From Halorussus marinus (lineage in GTDB: Archaea; Halobacteriota; Halobacteria; Halobacteriales; Haladaptataceae): a stretch of 64,000 nucleotides of DNA. Under the pieces are notes generated by a model. It did no database searches, was not told the DNA's origin, and was given only the letters and a program-made list of their open reading frames with translations. Every line of letters starts with the position of its first letter. Position 1 is the stretch's first letter. The translations under genes were made by a program, and so were the position numbers. Location: assembly GCF_004765795.1 (NCBI RefSeq), contig NZ_SBIV01000004.1, positions 62,001 to 126,000 of the forward strand, written 5' to 3'. Positions 8,196 to 16,429 of the stretch are shown piece by piece.

Positions 8196-9530
8196 ATGAC
8201 ACGCGAATCGTGGCGGACCCGCGTCGGCTTCATCCTCGCCGCCGTGGGAAGCGCAGTGGGATTAGGTAACATCTGGCGGTTCCCGTGGATGACCGCCGAG
8301 AACGGCGGGAGCGCGTTTCTGGCGGTGTACCTCGGGATCATCCTGCTGGTCGGGGTGCCGGGCCTGCTCGCGGAGTTCGTGATCGGGCGACGCTCCCAGC
8401 GCAACCCGGCGGGCGCGCTCTTTCGGCTCTCCGGGTCGAAGTCGTGGGGCGCTGTCGGCCTGTTCGGGGTCGTGACCGCGCTCGCGTTGCTGTCGTTTTA
8501 CAGCGTCGTCGGCGGGTGGATCTTCCGGTACTTCCTCGCGAGCTTCACGGGGTCGTACTTCGGGTCGCCCGGCGCGTACTTCGAGGGGATCAACTTCGGC
8601 ATCGAGGCGCTTGGGTTTCACGCCGCCTTCCTCGGGGTGACCGCGTTCATCGTGCTCGGTGGGGTCCGGGACGGCATCGAGAAGGCGACGAAGGTGATGA
8701 TGCCGGCCATCCTCGCCCTGCTGGTCGCGCTCGCGGGGTGGGCGATCACCCAGCCGGGCGCCGACGCGGGGCTCGCGTTCTACCTCGACTTCGACGCCGC
8801 GTACCTGCGGGCGAACCTCTTGGACGTGATCGGCGCGGCCGCCGGACAGGCCCTCTTTACGCTCTCGCTGGGTGCGGGCACCATGATCACGTACGCCTCG
8901 TACCTCGGCGACGACCGGGACCTCGCGGTCGACGGCAGTACGATCGCGGTGCTGAACACCGGCGTCGGCGTTCTGGCGGGGCTCGTGGTGTTCCCGCTGC
9001 TCTTTACCACCTTCGGCGAACTCACCGGTCCCGCGGCGGCCGGCGGCGGGCCCGGCGCGCTGTTCGTCTCCATCGCCGGGGCGTTCGCCCAGCTCCCGCT
9101 CGGGGGCGTGATCGCGGTGGCGTTCTTCGGAGTCGTCTCGCTGGCGGCGCTCTCGTCGTCGATCAGCATGCTCGAAATCCCGGTCGCGTACCTCGTCGAC
9201 GAACACGGCGTGAGCCGGCGGACCGCCACCCTCTCGCTGGCGAGCGTGATCCTGTTCACCGGGGGCGCGAACGCGCTGAATCCCGCGCTGTTCGACTTCG
9301 TGGCGAGCACGCTCGTCGATCTGATGCTGACCGCCGGGCTGGTCGGATTTCTGCTGTTCGTCGGCTGGGTGCTCGGCGCCGACGCGCTCGCGGAGTACGC
9401 CACCGGCGCGGGCGCCCGGTCGCGGTCGGTCGGCCCGGCGTGGCTCTGGTCGGTCCGGACGATCCTGCCGCTCTTCTTGCTCGGGACGCTCGCGGTGAAT
9501 CTGCTGGCGCTGGCGGGCGTCTCGCTGTGA
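8196..9530 (+). CDS. Sodium-dependent transporter, SNF family, copy 2
   Basis: A 444-residue paralogue of the upstream transporter, same length and topology. TM1 reads GSAVGLGNIWRFPWMTAENGGSAF and keeps the gate Arg that copy 1 lacks. Conserved blocks shared with copy 1 include FYSVVGGWI, GIEKATKVMMPAIL, GQALFTLSLG, YASYLG and LAALSSSISMLEIPV. It would couple Na+ entry to uptake of an amino-acid-like solute. Tandem duplication followed by divergence is the simplest origin. It ends 1 nt before the convergent panB stop. Confidence 0.92.
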   Translation: MTRESWRTRVGFILAAVGSAVGLGNIWRFPWMTAENGGSAFLAVYLGIILLVGVPGLLAEFVIGRRSQRNPAGALFRLSGSKSWGAVGLFGVVTALALLSFYSVVGGWIFRYFLASFTGSYFGSPGAYFEGINFGIEALGFHAAFLGVTAFIVLGGVRDGIEKATKVMMPAILALLVALAGWAITQPGADAGLAFYLDFDAAYLRANLLDVIGAAAGQALFTLSLGAGTMITYASYLGDDRDLAVDGSTIAVLNTGVGVLAGLVVFPLLFTTFGELTGPAAAGGGPGALFVSIAGAFAQLPLGGVIAVAFFGVVSLAALSSSISMLEIPVAYLVDEHGVSRRTATLSLASVILFTGGANALNPALFDFVASTLVDLMLTAGLVGFLLFVGWVLGADALAEYATGAGARSRSVGPAWLWSVRTILPLFLLGTLAVNLLALAGVSL

Positions 9531-9531
9531 G

Positions 9532-10344
9532 TCAGTAGAGGTCGTCGATCGCGTCCTCGTCGTAGCTGTGTTCGTCGGCCGGGAACTCCCCGGACTCGAC
9601 TGCGTCGCGGAACCGCTCGACGGCGCCCTCCATCTCGGCGCGCACGTCGCCGAACTGCGTCGAGAACGGGGGCGTCCGGTCGCTCAGCCCGAACACGTCG
9701 TTGAGCACGAGCACCTGCCCGTCGGTGTCGGGACCCGCGCCGATGCCGATCGTCGGGATGTCGAGGGCCTCGGTGATCTGGGCCGCCACGTTCGCCGGGA
9801 CGTGTTCGAGCACGAGCGCGAACGCCCCCGCCGCCTCGTGGGCCGTCGCGAGATCGAGGAGTTCGCCGGCGCTCTCCTCGTCGGTCCCCTGCCGGGAGTA
9901 CCCCCCGAGCTGGTTCACGCGCTGGGGCGTCAGCCCGAGGTGGGCCATCACCGGAATCCCCAGATCGACGAGGCGCTCGGTCACCTCGACGGTGTGGGGG
10001 CCGCTCTCTAACTTGACCGCGTTGGCGTCTGCCTCCTTCAACATCCGTCCGCAGTGCTCGATGGTCTCGCTCTCGTCGACGCCGTAGCTCAGGAACGGCA
10101 TGTCGGCAACTACCAGCGCGTCGTCGGTGGCGCGGGCGACCGCCGCGGTGTGGCTCCGGATCTCCTCGACGGTGACCGGGAGCGTCGAGTCGTAGCCAAG
10201 CACCGCGTTGCCCAAGCTATCGCCGACCAGGATCACGTCGACGCCCGCGTCGTCGACGATCCCGGCGGTCGGCGCGTCGTAGGCCGTCAGCATCGTTATC
10301 TCCTCGTCGTCGTCGGTCGCCGCGAGGTCCCGAACGGTTGTCAT
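9532..10344 (-). CDS. panB: 3-methyl-2-oxobutanoate hydroxymethyltransferase (ketopantoate hydroxymethyltransferase)
   Basis: A 270-residue PanB. Diagnostic segments are LTAYDAPTAGIVDDAGVD, VGDSLGNAVLGYDSTLPVT (Mg-binding Asp), VADMPFLSYG, NAVKLE, MAHLGLTPQ and IGIGAGPDTDGQVLVLND. It transfers a hydroxymethyl group from methylenetetrahydrofolate (or the archaeal equivalent) to 2-oxoisovalerate, the first committed step to pantothenate and coenzyme A. A TATA-like element (minus-strand acgtttaacc, centred at about 10371) lies 27 nt before the ATG, so the mRNA is probably leaderless. The divergent small membrane gene shares this intergenic region. Confidence 0.95.
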   Translation of the reverse strand: MTTVRDLAATDDDEEITMLTAYDAPTAGIVDDAGVDVILVGDSLGNAVLGYDSTLPVTVEEIRSHTAAVARATDDALVVADMPFLSYGVDESETIEHCGRMLKEADANAVKLESGPHTVEVTERLVDLGIPVMAHLGLTPQRVNQLGGYSRQGTDEESAGELLDLATAHEAAGAFALVLEHVPANVAAQITEALDIPTIGIGAGPDTDGQVLVLNDVFGLSDRTPPFSTQFGDVRAEMEGAVERFRDAVESGEFPADEHSYDEDAIDDLY

Positions 10345-10363
10345 ACCGAGTGGGTCGCGGGCG

Positions 10364-10398
10364 CTCGGTTAAACGTATTCGGTTCCAAACCGTTAAGC
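10364..10398. promoter_or_regulatory. Divergent promoters of panB (-) and the DUF5822-like gene (+)
   Basis: ggttaaacgt read on the minus strand is a TATA box 27 nt from panB; accgttaagcc at 10389-10399 is a TATA-like element about 28 nt from the GTG at 10422. Both would give leaderless transcripts. Confidence 0.5.
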
Positions 10399-10421
10399 CA
10401 CCCGCGTCCCGCGTTCCACGC

Positions 10422-10661
10422 GTGCCCGAACCAGTCGAGAGCCACGACCCCGAGGGCGTCGACTACGGGTGGGTGATGCAGACCACCTTCGTCCTCACCA
10501 TCGTGGTCGGGGCGCCCGTCGTCGCGTTGCTCGCGTTCGCCACCGGCGTCGCGCTCCCGACCTGGGAGTCGCGGGTGTCGTTCGCCGTCCGGGTCGGCGC
10601 GCTGGTCTGGTTCGTCGTCGCGGTGTCGGTGTTCGCCTACGCTCGGCGCGCCGAAGAGTGA
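10422..10661 (+). CDS. Small two-helix membrane protein (DUF5822-like)
   Basis: A 79-residue protein starting at GTG 10422 (PEPVESHDPEGVDYGWVMQT). It has two hydrophobic segments, FVLTIVVGAPVVALLAFATG and VRVGALVWFVVAVSVFAY, joined by a short loop. The GTG start is chosen because of the TATA-like element 28 nt upstream and because the extra residues of a longer frame are basic and not haloarchaeal in style. I recall it as a haloarchaea-specific family (DUF5822), but that name is from memory. Function unknown. Confidence 0.7.
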   Translation: MPEPVESHDPEGVDYGWVMQTTFVLTIVVGAPVVALLAFATGVALPTWESRVSFAVRVGALVWFVVAVSVFAYARRAEE

Positions 10662-10700
10662 GGTATTTCGGTTTACCGCCCGTACTGTCCGATCAGACAC

Positions 10701-11261
10701 ATGGCGAGGCTGACCACTGCGGCCCGGGCGGTCGAGCGCGCGATCAGGTGGGCGATCGTCGCGGTGTTCGGCGCGGGAATCCGCCGCCGGAGCCCCGGCG
10801 CCGTCGCGAACGCCGTCCTGACGCTGGCGGTCACGTTCGTCCCCGACCTGCTCGAACGCCGGTACGCCGTCGAGTTCCGGCCGTGGCAACGGGTCTACGC
10901 CGGGATCGCGATGCTCGCCCACGCGGTCGGCATGCTGGGTCCCTACGACGACGTGGGGTGGTGGGACCACGTCACCCACACCCTCTCGGCGACGTTGCTT
11001 GGCGGGATCGTCCACGTCGCGGCCCGGCGTCGGGGCCGCGACCCCGAGCGAAACGTGATCGGGGTCGTCGCCTGCGCGGGCGTCCTCTGGGAGCTTCTGG
11101 AGTACGCGATCCACGCGGTCAGCAGACGGCTCGGCGTCGAGCCGCTCTTGATCCCCTACAGCGCCCGTGACACCGCCCTCGATCTCGTGTTCAACGTCGT
11201 CGGCGCGCTCCTCGTGGTCGCGTTCGGCGACCGACTCCTCGAGAACTTCGGCCGGGAGTGA
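10701..11261 (+). CDS. Integral membrane protein, DUF2238/YjdF-like
   Basis: A 186-residue membrane protein with about five hydrophobic segments. The motif set DHVTHTLSATLLGG, WELLEYAIH and DTALDLVFNVVGALL is typical of the YjdF/DUF2238 family, with conserved His, Glu, Asp and Asn inside the membrane. Biochemical role is unknown. It begins 39 nt after the small membrane gene and may share its transcript. It ends at the stop codon of the convergent HAD gene. Confidence 0.7.
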   Translation: MARLTTAARAVERAIRWAIVAVFGAGIRRRSPGAVANAVLTLAVTFVPDLLERRYAVEFRPWQRVYAGIAMLAHAVGMLGPYDDVGWWDHVTHTLSATLLGGIVHVAARRRGRDPERNVIGVVACAGVLWELLEYAIHAVSRRLGVEPLLIPYSARDTALDLVFNVVGALLVVAFGDRLLENFGRE

Positions 11262-11807
11262 TCAGACCCACTCGAAGCGCGTCCCGGCCGCCTCTGCGGT
11301 CTCCTCGTCGCTGGCCGAGTCGCCGACGAACAGCACGTCCGCCGGCTCGACCCCGAGGTCCTCGACCGCCGCCAGTAGCGCTCGGGGATGGGGCTTTCGC
11401 TCGGGGACGGTCCCACGGCCCACGACGCTGTCGACGCCGTCGGCGAGGTCGTGGGCGTCGAGCGCGATACGGACCGCCGACTCGTGGTTGAGCGAGCAGA
11501 TCCCGACCGGCACCTCGCGGGCGAGAAGCTCGTCGGCCAGCGGGAGCCGCGTTGGGGCGCGGGCGCCCTCGCGCTCGGCCGCGGCGATGAGTTCGTCGGC
11601 TTCCTCGCCGACGCCCGCCGCCTCGGCCGCTTCGAGCAGCGACCACGCGCTCAGCGGCTCGGCGTCGACGCCCTCCCGTTCTAACAGCGCTTCGAGGCGG
11701 CGCTCGACGTCCGCCCAGTCGACGTCGAGTCGCACCACTGTCCCGTCGAGGTCGTACACCACGGCCGCGGGCGCGTCGTCTCGGGTCACGCTCGCCGATA
11801 GGGCCAC
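11262..11807 (-). CDS. HAD family phosphatase (phosphoglycolate-phosphatase-like)
   Basis: A 181-residue HAD hydrolase. Motif I is VVYDLDGTVV, motif II ICSLNHES, motif III the Lys of PERKPHP, and motif IV FVGDSASDE; a helical cap lies between motifs I and II. It hydrolyses a small phosphate ester in the cytosol; substrate unknown. Two starts are possible: GTG 11807, or GTG 11789 (VTRDDAPAAVVYDLDG), which places motif I closer to the N-terminus as usual for the family. The stop is adjacent to the end of the convergent membrane-protein gene. Confidence 0.85.
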   Translation of the reverse strand: MALSASVTRDDAPAAVVYDLDGTVVRLDVDWADVERRLEALLEREGVDAEPLSAWSLLEAAEAAGVGEEADELIAAAEREGARAPTRLPLADELLAREVPVGICSLNHESAVRIALDAHDLADGVDSVVGRGTVPERKPHPRALLAAVEDLGVEPADVLFVGDSASDEETAEAAGTRFEWV

Positions 11808-11836
11808 CGACGCGAAAAGCGTTCGGCCGGCGCCGA

Positions 11837-12250
11837 TCAGTCGATCGCGTCCTCGACGGCGGTCACCAGCGCCGTCACGTCGGCCTCGGGGTCCGTCGAG
11901 AAGAACAGTCCCTGCGAGCCGACGAGAACACGCAGGACGGTGGCGTGTTCCATCACGGTCACGAACGATCGGACGTCGCCGGCCGCCCGGAAGAGTTCGC
12001 CGAACAGGTCGGTCTCGGTGAAGTCGATGTGGACGTACGAGTGGACCTCCTCGAAGTGAGACTCCATCGCCGCGCGGTCGTCGTACAGCGCCATCGTCGC
12101 CTCGTCGGCGTACAGCGTGTGAAACTCGGATTCGGTGTACTCGACGCAGATGTGAACGGCGTCTCGGTCGACCTCGCGGGCCGCGGCGAGCGCCGCTTCG
12201 GCGTCGAAGTCCACGAGTCGGGACTCCTCGGACACGACCATCTCGTTCAC
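11837..12250 (-). CDS. Haloarchaeal conserved protein, paralogue of the gene at 50352 (DUF7522-like)
   Basis: A 137-residue acidic protein without membrane segments or known catalytic motifs. It aligns along its whole length with the protein at 50352-50768: VDFDAEAALAAARE / TDFDARAGFEAVRA, CVEYTESEFHTLY / FVEYDGESYNPVF, VHIDFTETDLFGELF / YKLDFAEREMYEDLY, and TVLRVLVGSQGLFFS / TIVRYVDEREGIYVS. An ATG at 12241 (MVVSEESRL) is an alternative start. The other copy is translationally coupled to a KaiC-like protein, which hints at a sensing or signalling partner role. No function is established. Confidence 0.75.
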   Translation of the reverse strand: MNEMVVSEESRLVDFDAEAALAAAREVDRDAVHICVEYTESEFHTLYADEATMALYDDRAAMESHFEEVHSYVHIDFTETDLFGELFRAAGDVRSFVTVMEHATVLRVLVGSQGLFFSTDPEADVTALVTAVEDAID

Positions 12251-12291
12251 GCCGATTCAGTCTATAATGATAAACGTGGCGGTACTGCCGG

Positions 12292-13419
12292 TCAGCCCAA
12301 CACGTTCCGCGCGATGACCTTCTTCTGGATCTCGGAGGTCCCCTCGTAGATGGTCGTGATCTTCGAGTCGCGGTAGAGCCGTTCGACGTCGAAGTCGGTG
12401 GTGTAGCCGTAGCCGCCGTGGATCTGGACCGCCTCGTTGGCGACGTCGACCGCGGTCTCGCTCGCGAAGTACTTCGCCATGCTGGCGGCCAACTCGACGT
12501 CCTCGCCGCGGTCGTCTTTCCGGGCGGCGTCGCGGGCGAGCAGGCGCGCGGCCCCGAGCCGTGTCCGCATGTCGGCGATCTTGTGCCGGATGGTCTGTAT
12601 CTCGGCGATCGGCTGGCCGAACTGCTCGCGCTCGCCGGCGTACTCGACGGCCTCGTCGAGCGCCGACTGGGCGAGCCCGACCGACTGGCTCGCGATCCCG
12701 ATCCGGCCGCCGTTCAGGATGTGGAGCGCCGCCGACAGCCCCTTGCCCTCCTCGGTCAGCCGGTTCGCGGCGGGAATCCGCACGTCGTCGAACACCAGCG
12801 ACGTGGTGTCGCTCGCCCGGAGCCCGAGCTTGTCCTCTTTCTTGCCGACTTCGAGGCCGTCGGCGTCTTTGGGCACCACGAACTGGGTGACCGACCGGGG
12901 GTCGTCGCGGTCGGTCTTGGCGAACAGGACCACGACGCCCGCGCGCTGGCCGTTGGTGATCCACTGCTTCTTGCCGTTGAGGACGTACTCGTCGCCCTCG
13001 CGTCGCGCTTCGGTGGTCATCTCGGCGGGGTTCGAGCCCGCCTGGGGCTCCGAGAGCGCGAACGCCCCGACCGGCCGACCGTCGACCATCTCGGGGAGCC
13101 ACCGCTCGCGCTGGTCGTCGTCGCCGAACTCCGCGATGCAGGAGGTCGCCAGACAGTGGACCGACAGCGCGGTCGCGACCGACAACATTCCGTAGGCGAC
13201 TTCCTCGTTGACGAGGCTGTAGGTGAGCCGATCGACGTCGAGGCCGCCGTACGCCTCCGGAACGGTCATCCCGGTCAGATCGAGGTCGGCGAGCCCGTCC
13301 CAGACGTCCTCGGGGAACGTCTGGTCGCTGTCGGCCTCGGCGGCGGTCGGGCGGATCTCCTCGACGGCGAACTCCCGAACGACGTCCCTGATGGCTTCCT
13401 GCTCGTCGGAGAGGTTCAT
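12292..13419 (-). CDS. Acyl-CoA dehydrogenase
   Basis: A 375-residue member of the short/medium-chain acyl-CoA dehydrogenase family. Features in order: N-terminal helical domain (LSDEQEAIRDVVREFA), FAD-binding beta domain (GAFALSEPQAGSNP, KQWITNG), and C-terminal helices with YEGTSEIQKKVIAR, whose Glu is the catalytic base. It oxidises acyl-CoA to trans-2-enoyl-CoA and passes electrons to ETF, in beta-oxidation or branched-chain amino-acid breakdown. ATG 13419 begins the canonical MNLSDEQ N-terminus. It is divergent from the acyl-CoA thioesterase gene. Confidence 0.93.
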   Translation of the reverse strand: MNLSDEQEAIRDVVREFAVEEIRPTAAEADSDQTFPEDVWDGLADLDLTGMTVPEAYGGLDVDRLTYSLVNEEVAYGMLSVATALSVHCLATSCIAEFGDDDQRERWLPEMVDGRPVGAFALSEPQAGSNPAEMTTEARREGDEYVLNGKKQWITNGQRAGVVVLFAKTDRDDPRSVTQFVVPKDADGLEVGKKEDKLGLRASDTTSLVFDDVRIPAANRLTEEGKGLSAALHILNGGRIGIASQSVGLAQSALDEAVEYAGEREQFGQPIAEIQTIRHKIADMRTRLGAARLLARDAARKDDRGEDVELAASMAKYFASETAVDVANEAVQIHGGYGYTTDFDVERLYRDSKITTIYEGTSEIQKKVIARNVLG

Positions 13420-13563
13420 ACCCGACGTGTCGGGCGGTGCGTGGAAAAAGTTGCCTCTTTTCGGGCGGCGGACTCGCCGCGCGCCGGGCCGGCGGGCGTC
13501 CCGGAGTCGCCGATCAACCCCGAGGCGAAAGCGACATCCGACGGGCGAGCGAACCGCTCTCCG

Positions 13564-14052
13564 ATGGCAGAACGCGCCACGCTGTTGGACTCGTACACCG
13601 AGATGACCGAGATGCTGCTCCCGAACGACACCAACAACCTCGGCCGGGCGCTCGGGGGCGCGGTGCTCCACTGGATGGACATCTGCGGCGCCATCTCGGC
13701 GATGCGGTTCTCGAACTACCAGTGTGTCACCGCCTCGATGGACCACGTCGATTTCATCTCCGCGATCGACCTCGGCGAGGTGGCGGTGATCGAGGCGTAC
13801 GTGTTCAACACCGGTCGGACCAGCGTGGACGTGAAAGTCGACGTCCGCGCGGAGAACCCCCGGACCGGCGAGGAGCGAAAGACCACCACCTCGTTTTTCA
13901 CCTTCGTCGCGCTCGACGACGACGGCACGCCGACGCCGGTGCCGGATCTCGACTGCCCGACCGACAACCAGCGAGCGCTACGCGAGGACGCCCACGAGCG
14001 GCGCCGCGAGCAACTCGAGGCCGCCGCCGAGCGGATCGAAGCGGGCGAGTAG
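13564..14052 (+). CDS. Acyl-CoA thioesterase (hotdog fold, YciA-like)
   Basis: A 162-residue hotdog protein of the acyl-CoA hydrolase type. It has the family N-terminus LLPNDTNNLGRALGGAVLHWMDICGA (the Asn-Gly-GG-D pattern) and HVDFISAIDLGEVAVIEAYV in the central strands, then an acidic helical tail. It hydrolyses acyl-CoA to free acid plus CoA. Its divergent placement against the acyl-CoA dehydrogenase, with a 144-bp gap, suggests joint use in fatty-acyl metabolism. ATG 13564 gives the usual N-terminus MAERATLLDSYTEM. Confidence 0.88.
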   Translation: MAERATLLDSYTEMTEMLLPNDTNNLGRALGGAVLHWMDICGAISAMRFSNYQCVTASMDHVDFISAIDLGEVAVIEAYVFNTGRTSVDVKVDVRAENPRTGEERKTTTSFFTFVALDDDGTPTPVPDLDCPTDNQRALREDAHERRREQLEAAAERIEAGE

Positions 14053-14108
14053 GCGCCCGGACCCCGAGTCGCTCCTCTGCGACTCGCCGAGGTGTGAATT
14101 CGGCGCGG

Positions 14109-14879
14109 CTACGCCGCGACCGGCGCGGTCGCGTTCATCGTCGTCTGGTTGCCGCCGGTGTCCTGAGCGACGATCAGGTCGAACGGCGTGTCGGCGGCCG
14201 CCTCGTCGGGCGCGAGGTAGCCCGCCGCGAACGCGGAGTAGGTGCTCGCGCCCTCGACGGTGACGTCGAAGGTCGTCAGCACCTCGCCGTCGTTGCCCTC
14301 GGTCGCGGGCCGGACTTCGAGGGTGTAGTCGCCGGCCGGGACGGTTACGTACCCGGTCGCGTTCGGGAACGTCGCGTTGTCGTACAGCACCGCGCCCGTG
14401 CTCTCGACGGTCACGTCGACGGGCCCGGCGTCGGGCGAGACGTGGACCAGCCGAACCGACGCGTTCTCCTCGCTCGGGTGTTCGGGGTCGTCGACGTAGA
14501 TCTGGGGCGCGAACGTGTCCTGGCTCACCTCGCCGGCGGCGGCGACGGTGTAGCTCGTGTCGGCCTCGACCGTGATCGTGTCCTCGAAGACGACGGTCTC
14601 GTTTTCGGACGTCTGGATGACGACCTCGTGGTCGCCGGCCTCGAGTTCGAGGTAGTCGCTCACCGCGCCGAACTCGACGCCTTCGAGGACGGCGTCGCCG
14701 TCGACCAGCACGTCCACCGCCGGCGCGTCCGGCGACATGTGGGCCACCCGTACCTCGGCCGTGCCGTCCTGGCTCGCCGCGACCGCGGCCGTGCCGGCCC
14801 CGGCGAACCCGATCAGTACCACAGCGGCGACCGCCAGCGTCGCCGCGTTCCGGATCGACTGCGTCTGTTTGTCACACAT
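14109..14879 (-). CDS. Exported DUF4397 domain protein
   Basis: A 256-residue protein with an N-terminal hydrophobic signal segment (NAATLAVAAVVLIGFAGAG, about residues 11-29), so probably exported or anchored. Two DUF4397 units follow; the diagnostic phrase occurs twice as AHMSPDAPAVDVLVDGD and HVSPDAGPVDVTVES, each followed by an Ig-like beta sandwich (YLELEAGDHEVVIQ; YVTVPAGDYTLEVR). This domain is common in surface proteins; its ligand is unknown. A TATA element (minus-strand gctttatttcc, about 14908-14918) lies about 30 nt before the ATG. Confidence 0.88.
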   Translation of the reverse strand: MCDKQTQSIRNAATLAVAAVVLIGFAGAGTAAVAASQDGTAEVRVAHMSPDAPAVDVLVDGDAVLEGVEFGAVSDYLELEAGDHEVVIQTSENETVVFEDTITVEADTSYTVAAAGEVSQDTFAPQIYVDDPEHPSEENASVRLVHVSPDAGPVDVTVESTGAVLYDNATFPNATGYVTVPAGDYTLEVRPATEGNDGEVLTTFDVTVEGASTYSAFAAGYLAPDEAAADTPFDLIVAQDTGGNQTTMNATAPVAA

Positions 14880-15087
14880 ACTGCGGGCGGGGCTGAGGAC
14901 GAACCGGAAATAAAGCGTCGGGACCGTCCACGGCCGTAATCGGCGGTGTCTCGCGCGTATTTCGAGTTACGGCCGAGTAGTCTCGGCTTTCGCCCCGTCG
15001 AGCCGTCGACGCGCCCGCCCGGCGGGGGCGAGTCGGCGCGTGGCGCCGACGGGCACCTTTTTGCGGTCGGGCCGCGTACCGCGACCC

Positions 15088-15549
15088 ATGTCACTCGACG
15101 TCGACGCGCCGTCGCCGCCGTCGCTCTCCACGAACGTGGACGCCTCCGAGTACGAGGACGCCGACGTGCAGGGCGACGACTACCGCCGCGACGAGCTCGA
15201 AGCGTACCTCGAAGACGGCGCGTGGATCGACGCGTTCGACGAGTGGGCCGCCCACACCGACCTGACCGACGAGGAGTACGCCATCGTCCGGGACCTCGAA
15301 ATGTTCGCGGAGTACGACTTCTTCTGGGACTCGTTCGCCGACCGGGTGGGCTATCACGCCCCCGGAATCCCCGAGGACTGGAAAGAGCGGAGCTACCACC
15401 CGGAGATCGACTCGTGGAACATCGTCTCGGGCATCAACGCCGCGATGACCGAGTTCGGCCAGATCGTCTGCGACGTGCTCGAAGACGCCTACATCGACTG
15501 GGAGGGCGAGTACGAGGCCCCCGACGACCTGCCGGACTTCGAGGTCTAA
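15088..15549 (+). CDS. Haloarchaeal conserved hypothetical protein
   Basis: A 153-residue very acidic soluble protein rich in Asp, Glu, Trp and Tyr, with segments such as DEWAAHTDLTDEEYAIV, FFWDSFADRVGYHAPG and EDAYIDWEGEYEAPDDLPDFEV. I do not recognise a family, and see no signal peptide, membrane helix or metal motif beyond scattered acidic residues. ATG 15088 is chosen because the upstream in-frame codons are basic and low in acidic residues. The stop overlaps the stop of the convergent gene by 3 nt. Probably cytosolic; function unknown. Confidence 0.75.
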   Translation: MSLDVDAPSPPSLSTNVDASEYEDADVQGDDYRRDELEAYLEDGAWIDAFDEWAAHTDLTDEEYAIVRDLEMFAEYDFFWDSFADRVGYHAPGIPEDWKERSYHPEIDSWNIVSGINAAMTEFGQIVCDVLEDAYIDWEGEYEAPDDLPDFEV

Positions 15550-16406
15550 TCCTCTGCGGGCACCGCGTTCGCGAGGCCCGCGGCCCGGTCGCCGCCCGCG
15601 GTGACGACGCACCGCCACGCGCCGTCGCCGACGGGACGCGCGTCGGTGACCGCCACGGTGCGCTCGGGGCGGTGACGGAGCAGTTCGACGGCCAGCGGGA
15701 GGGTGGGTAGCCGCCGGCCCGTCAGATCGAAGGCGTACTCGTCGAGGGTCACCGTCCACGAGCGGTCGGGACCGCCTTCGGGGTCGACCGGCCGTGCGTC
15801 GATCGCGTAGTCGTCGACCAGCGAGAGCCCGTCGAAGCGGTCGAGGGTCGCGGCGACCGGGTCCTCGCTCGACCGGGGCCCGAGCCGGTCGGCCGCGGCA
15901 CGGAGCACCTCGTCCTGTCGGTCGGGGCCGAGACGGTCGTCGATCTCGGTCGCCATGGTGGCGAGCAACACCAGACAGAGGTCGTCGGGATCGACGACCG
16001 CCTCCGCCGAGTGGAGGTAGGCGTCCATCGCCGCGCGCTCGACCGCCCGCTCGTCGAGCGCCGTCAGGGCCTCGAACACCGCGGCCGCCACGTCGTGACA
16101 GAAGTCCAGCGTGGTCCCCGCGCCGGTCGACGCCGACCGCTCGACGATCGGGGAGTCGCGCAGACCCGGGTCCTCGGAGACGACCAGATCGTAACACGGG
16201 AGCCGGGGATCGTACTGCCTGAGCTCCGCCCGGTAGGCCGCCGCGGCCCGCGCGGCCTCCTCTGCGGTCGCCCGGTCGGGGAAGCGCTTGCCCGCCACCG
16301 GGACCGGGCGCTCGCCCGTCCGGGCGCAGGCGACGTAGTAGCGCCCGCCGTCCTCGTGGTCGTCGGCGATGCGTTCGCGCAGGTCTCTGAGGGTGGTGCC
16401 GACCAT
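15546..16406 (-). CDS. Haloarchaeal conserved protein of unknown function under an iron-box promoter
   Basis: A 286-residue soluble acidic protein. The N-terminus (YYVACARTGERPVPVAGKRFPDRATAEEAARAAAAYRAELRQYDP) looks like a small alpha/beta domain; the middle (LDFCHDVAAAVFEALTALDERAVERAAMDAYLHSAEAV) is helical. No enzyme motif is recognised. The key clue is regulatory: a perfect 16-bp palindrome of DtxR/IdeR type lies directly upstream of the ATG, between the TATA box and the start. The gene is therefore probably repressed by Fe (or Mn) through a DtxR-family protein. Its role in metal homeostasis is inference from that site only. Confidence 0.75.
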   Translation of the reverse strand: MVGTTLRDLRERIADDHEDGGRYYVACARTGERPVPVAGKRFPDRATAEEAARAAAAYRAELRQYDPRLPCYDLVVSEDPGLRDSPIVERSASTGAGTTLDFCHDVAAAVFEALTALDERAVERAAMDAYLHSAEAVVDPDDLCLVLLATMATEIDDRLGPDRQDEVLRAAADRLGPRSSEDPVAATLDRFDGLSLVDDYAIDARPVDPEGGPDRSWTVTLDEYAFDLTGRRLPTLPLAVELLRHRPERTVAVTDARPVGDGAWRCVVTAGGDRAAGLANAVPAED

Positions 16407-16422
16407 TTTAGGCTAGCCTAAA
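16407..16422. promoter_or_regulatory. DtxR/IdeR-type iron-box operator (perfect 16-bp palindrome)
   Basis: TTTAGGCTAGCCTAAA reads the same on both strands and resembles the iron-box core TTAGG...CCTAA bound by DtxR, IdeR and haloarchaeal relatives. It abuts the ATG at 16406 and covers the predicted start of a leaderless transcript. Confidence 0.75.
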
Positions 16423-16429
16423 CAAAGGA

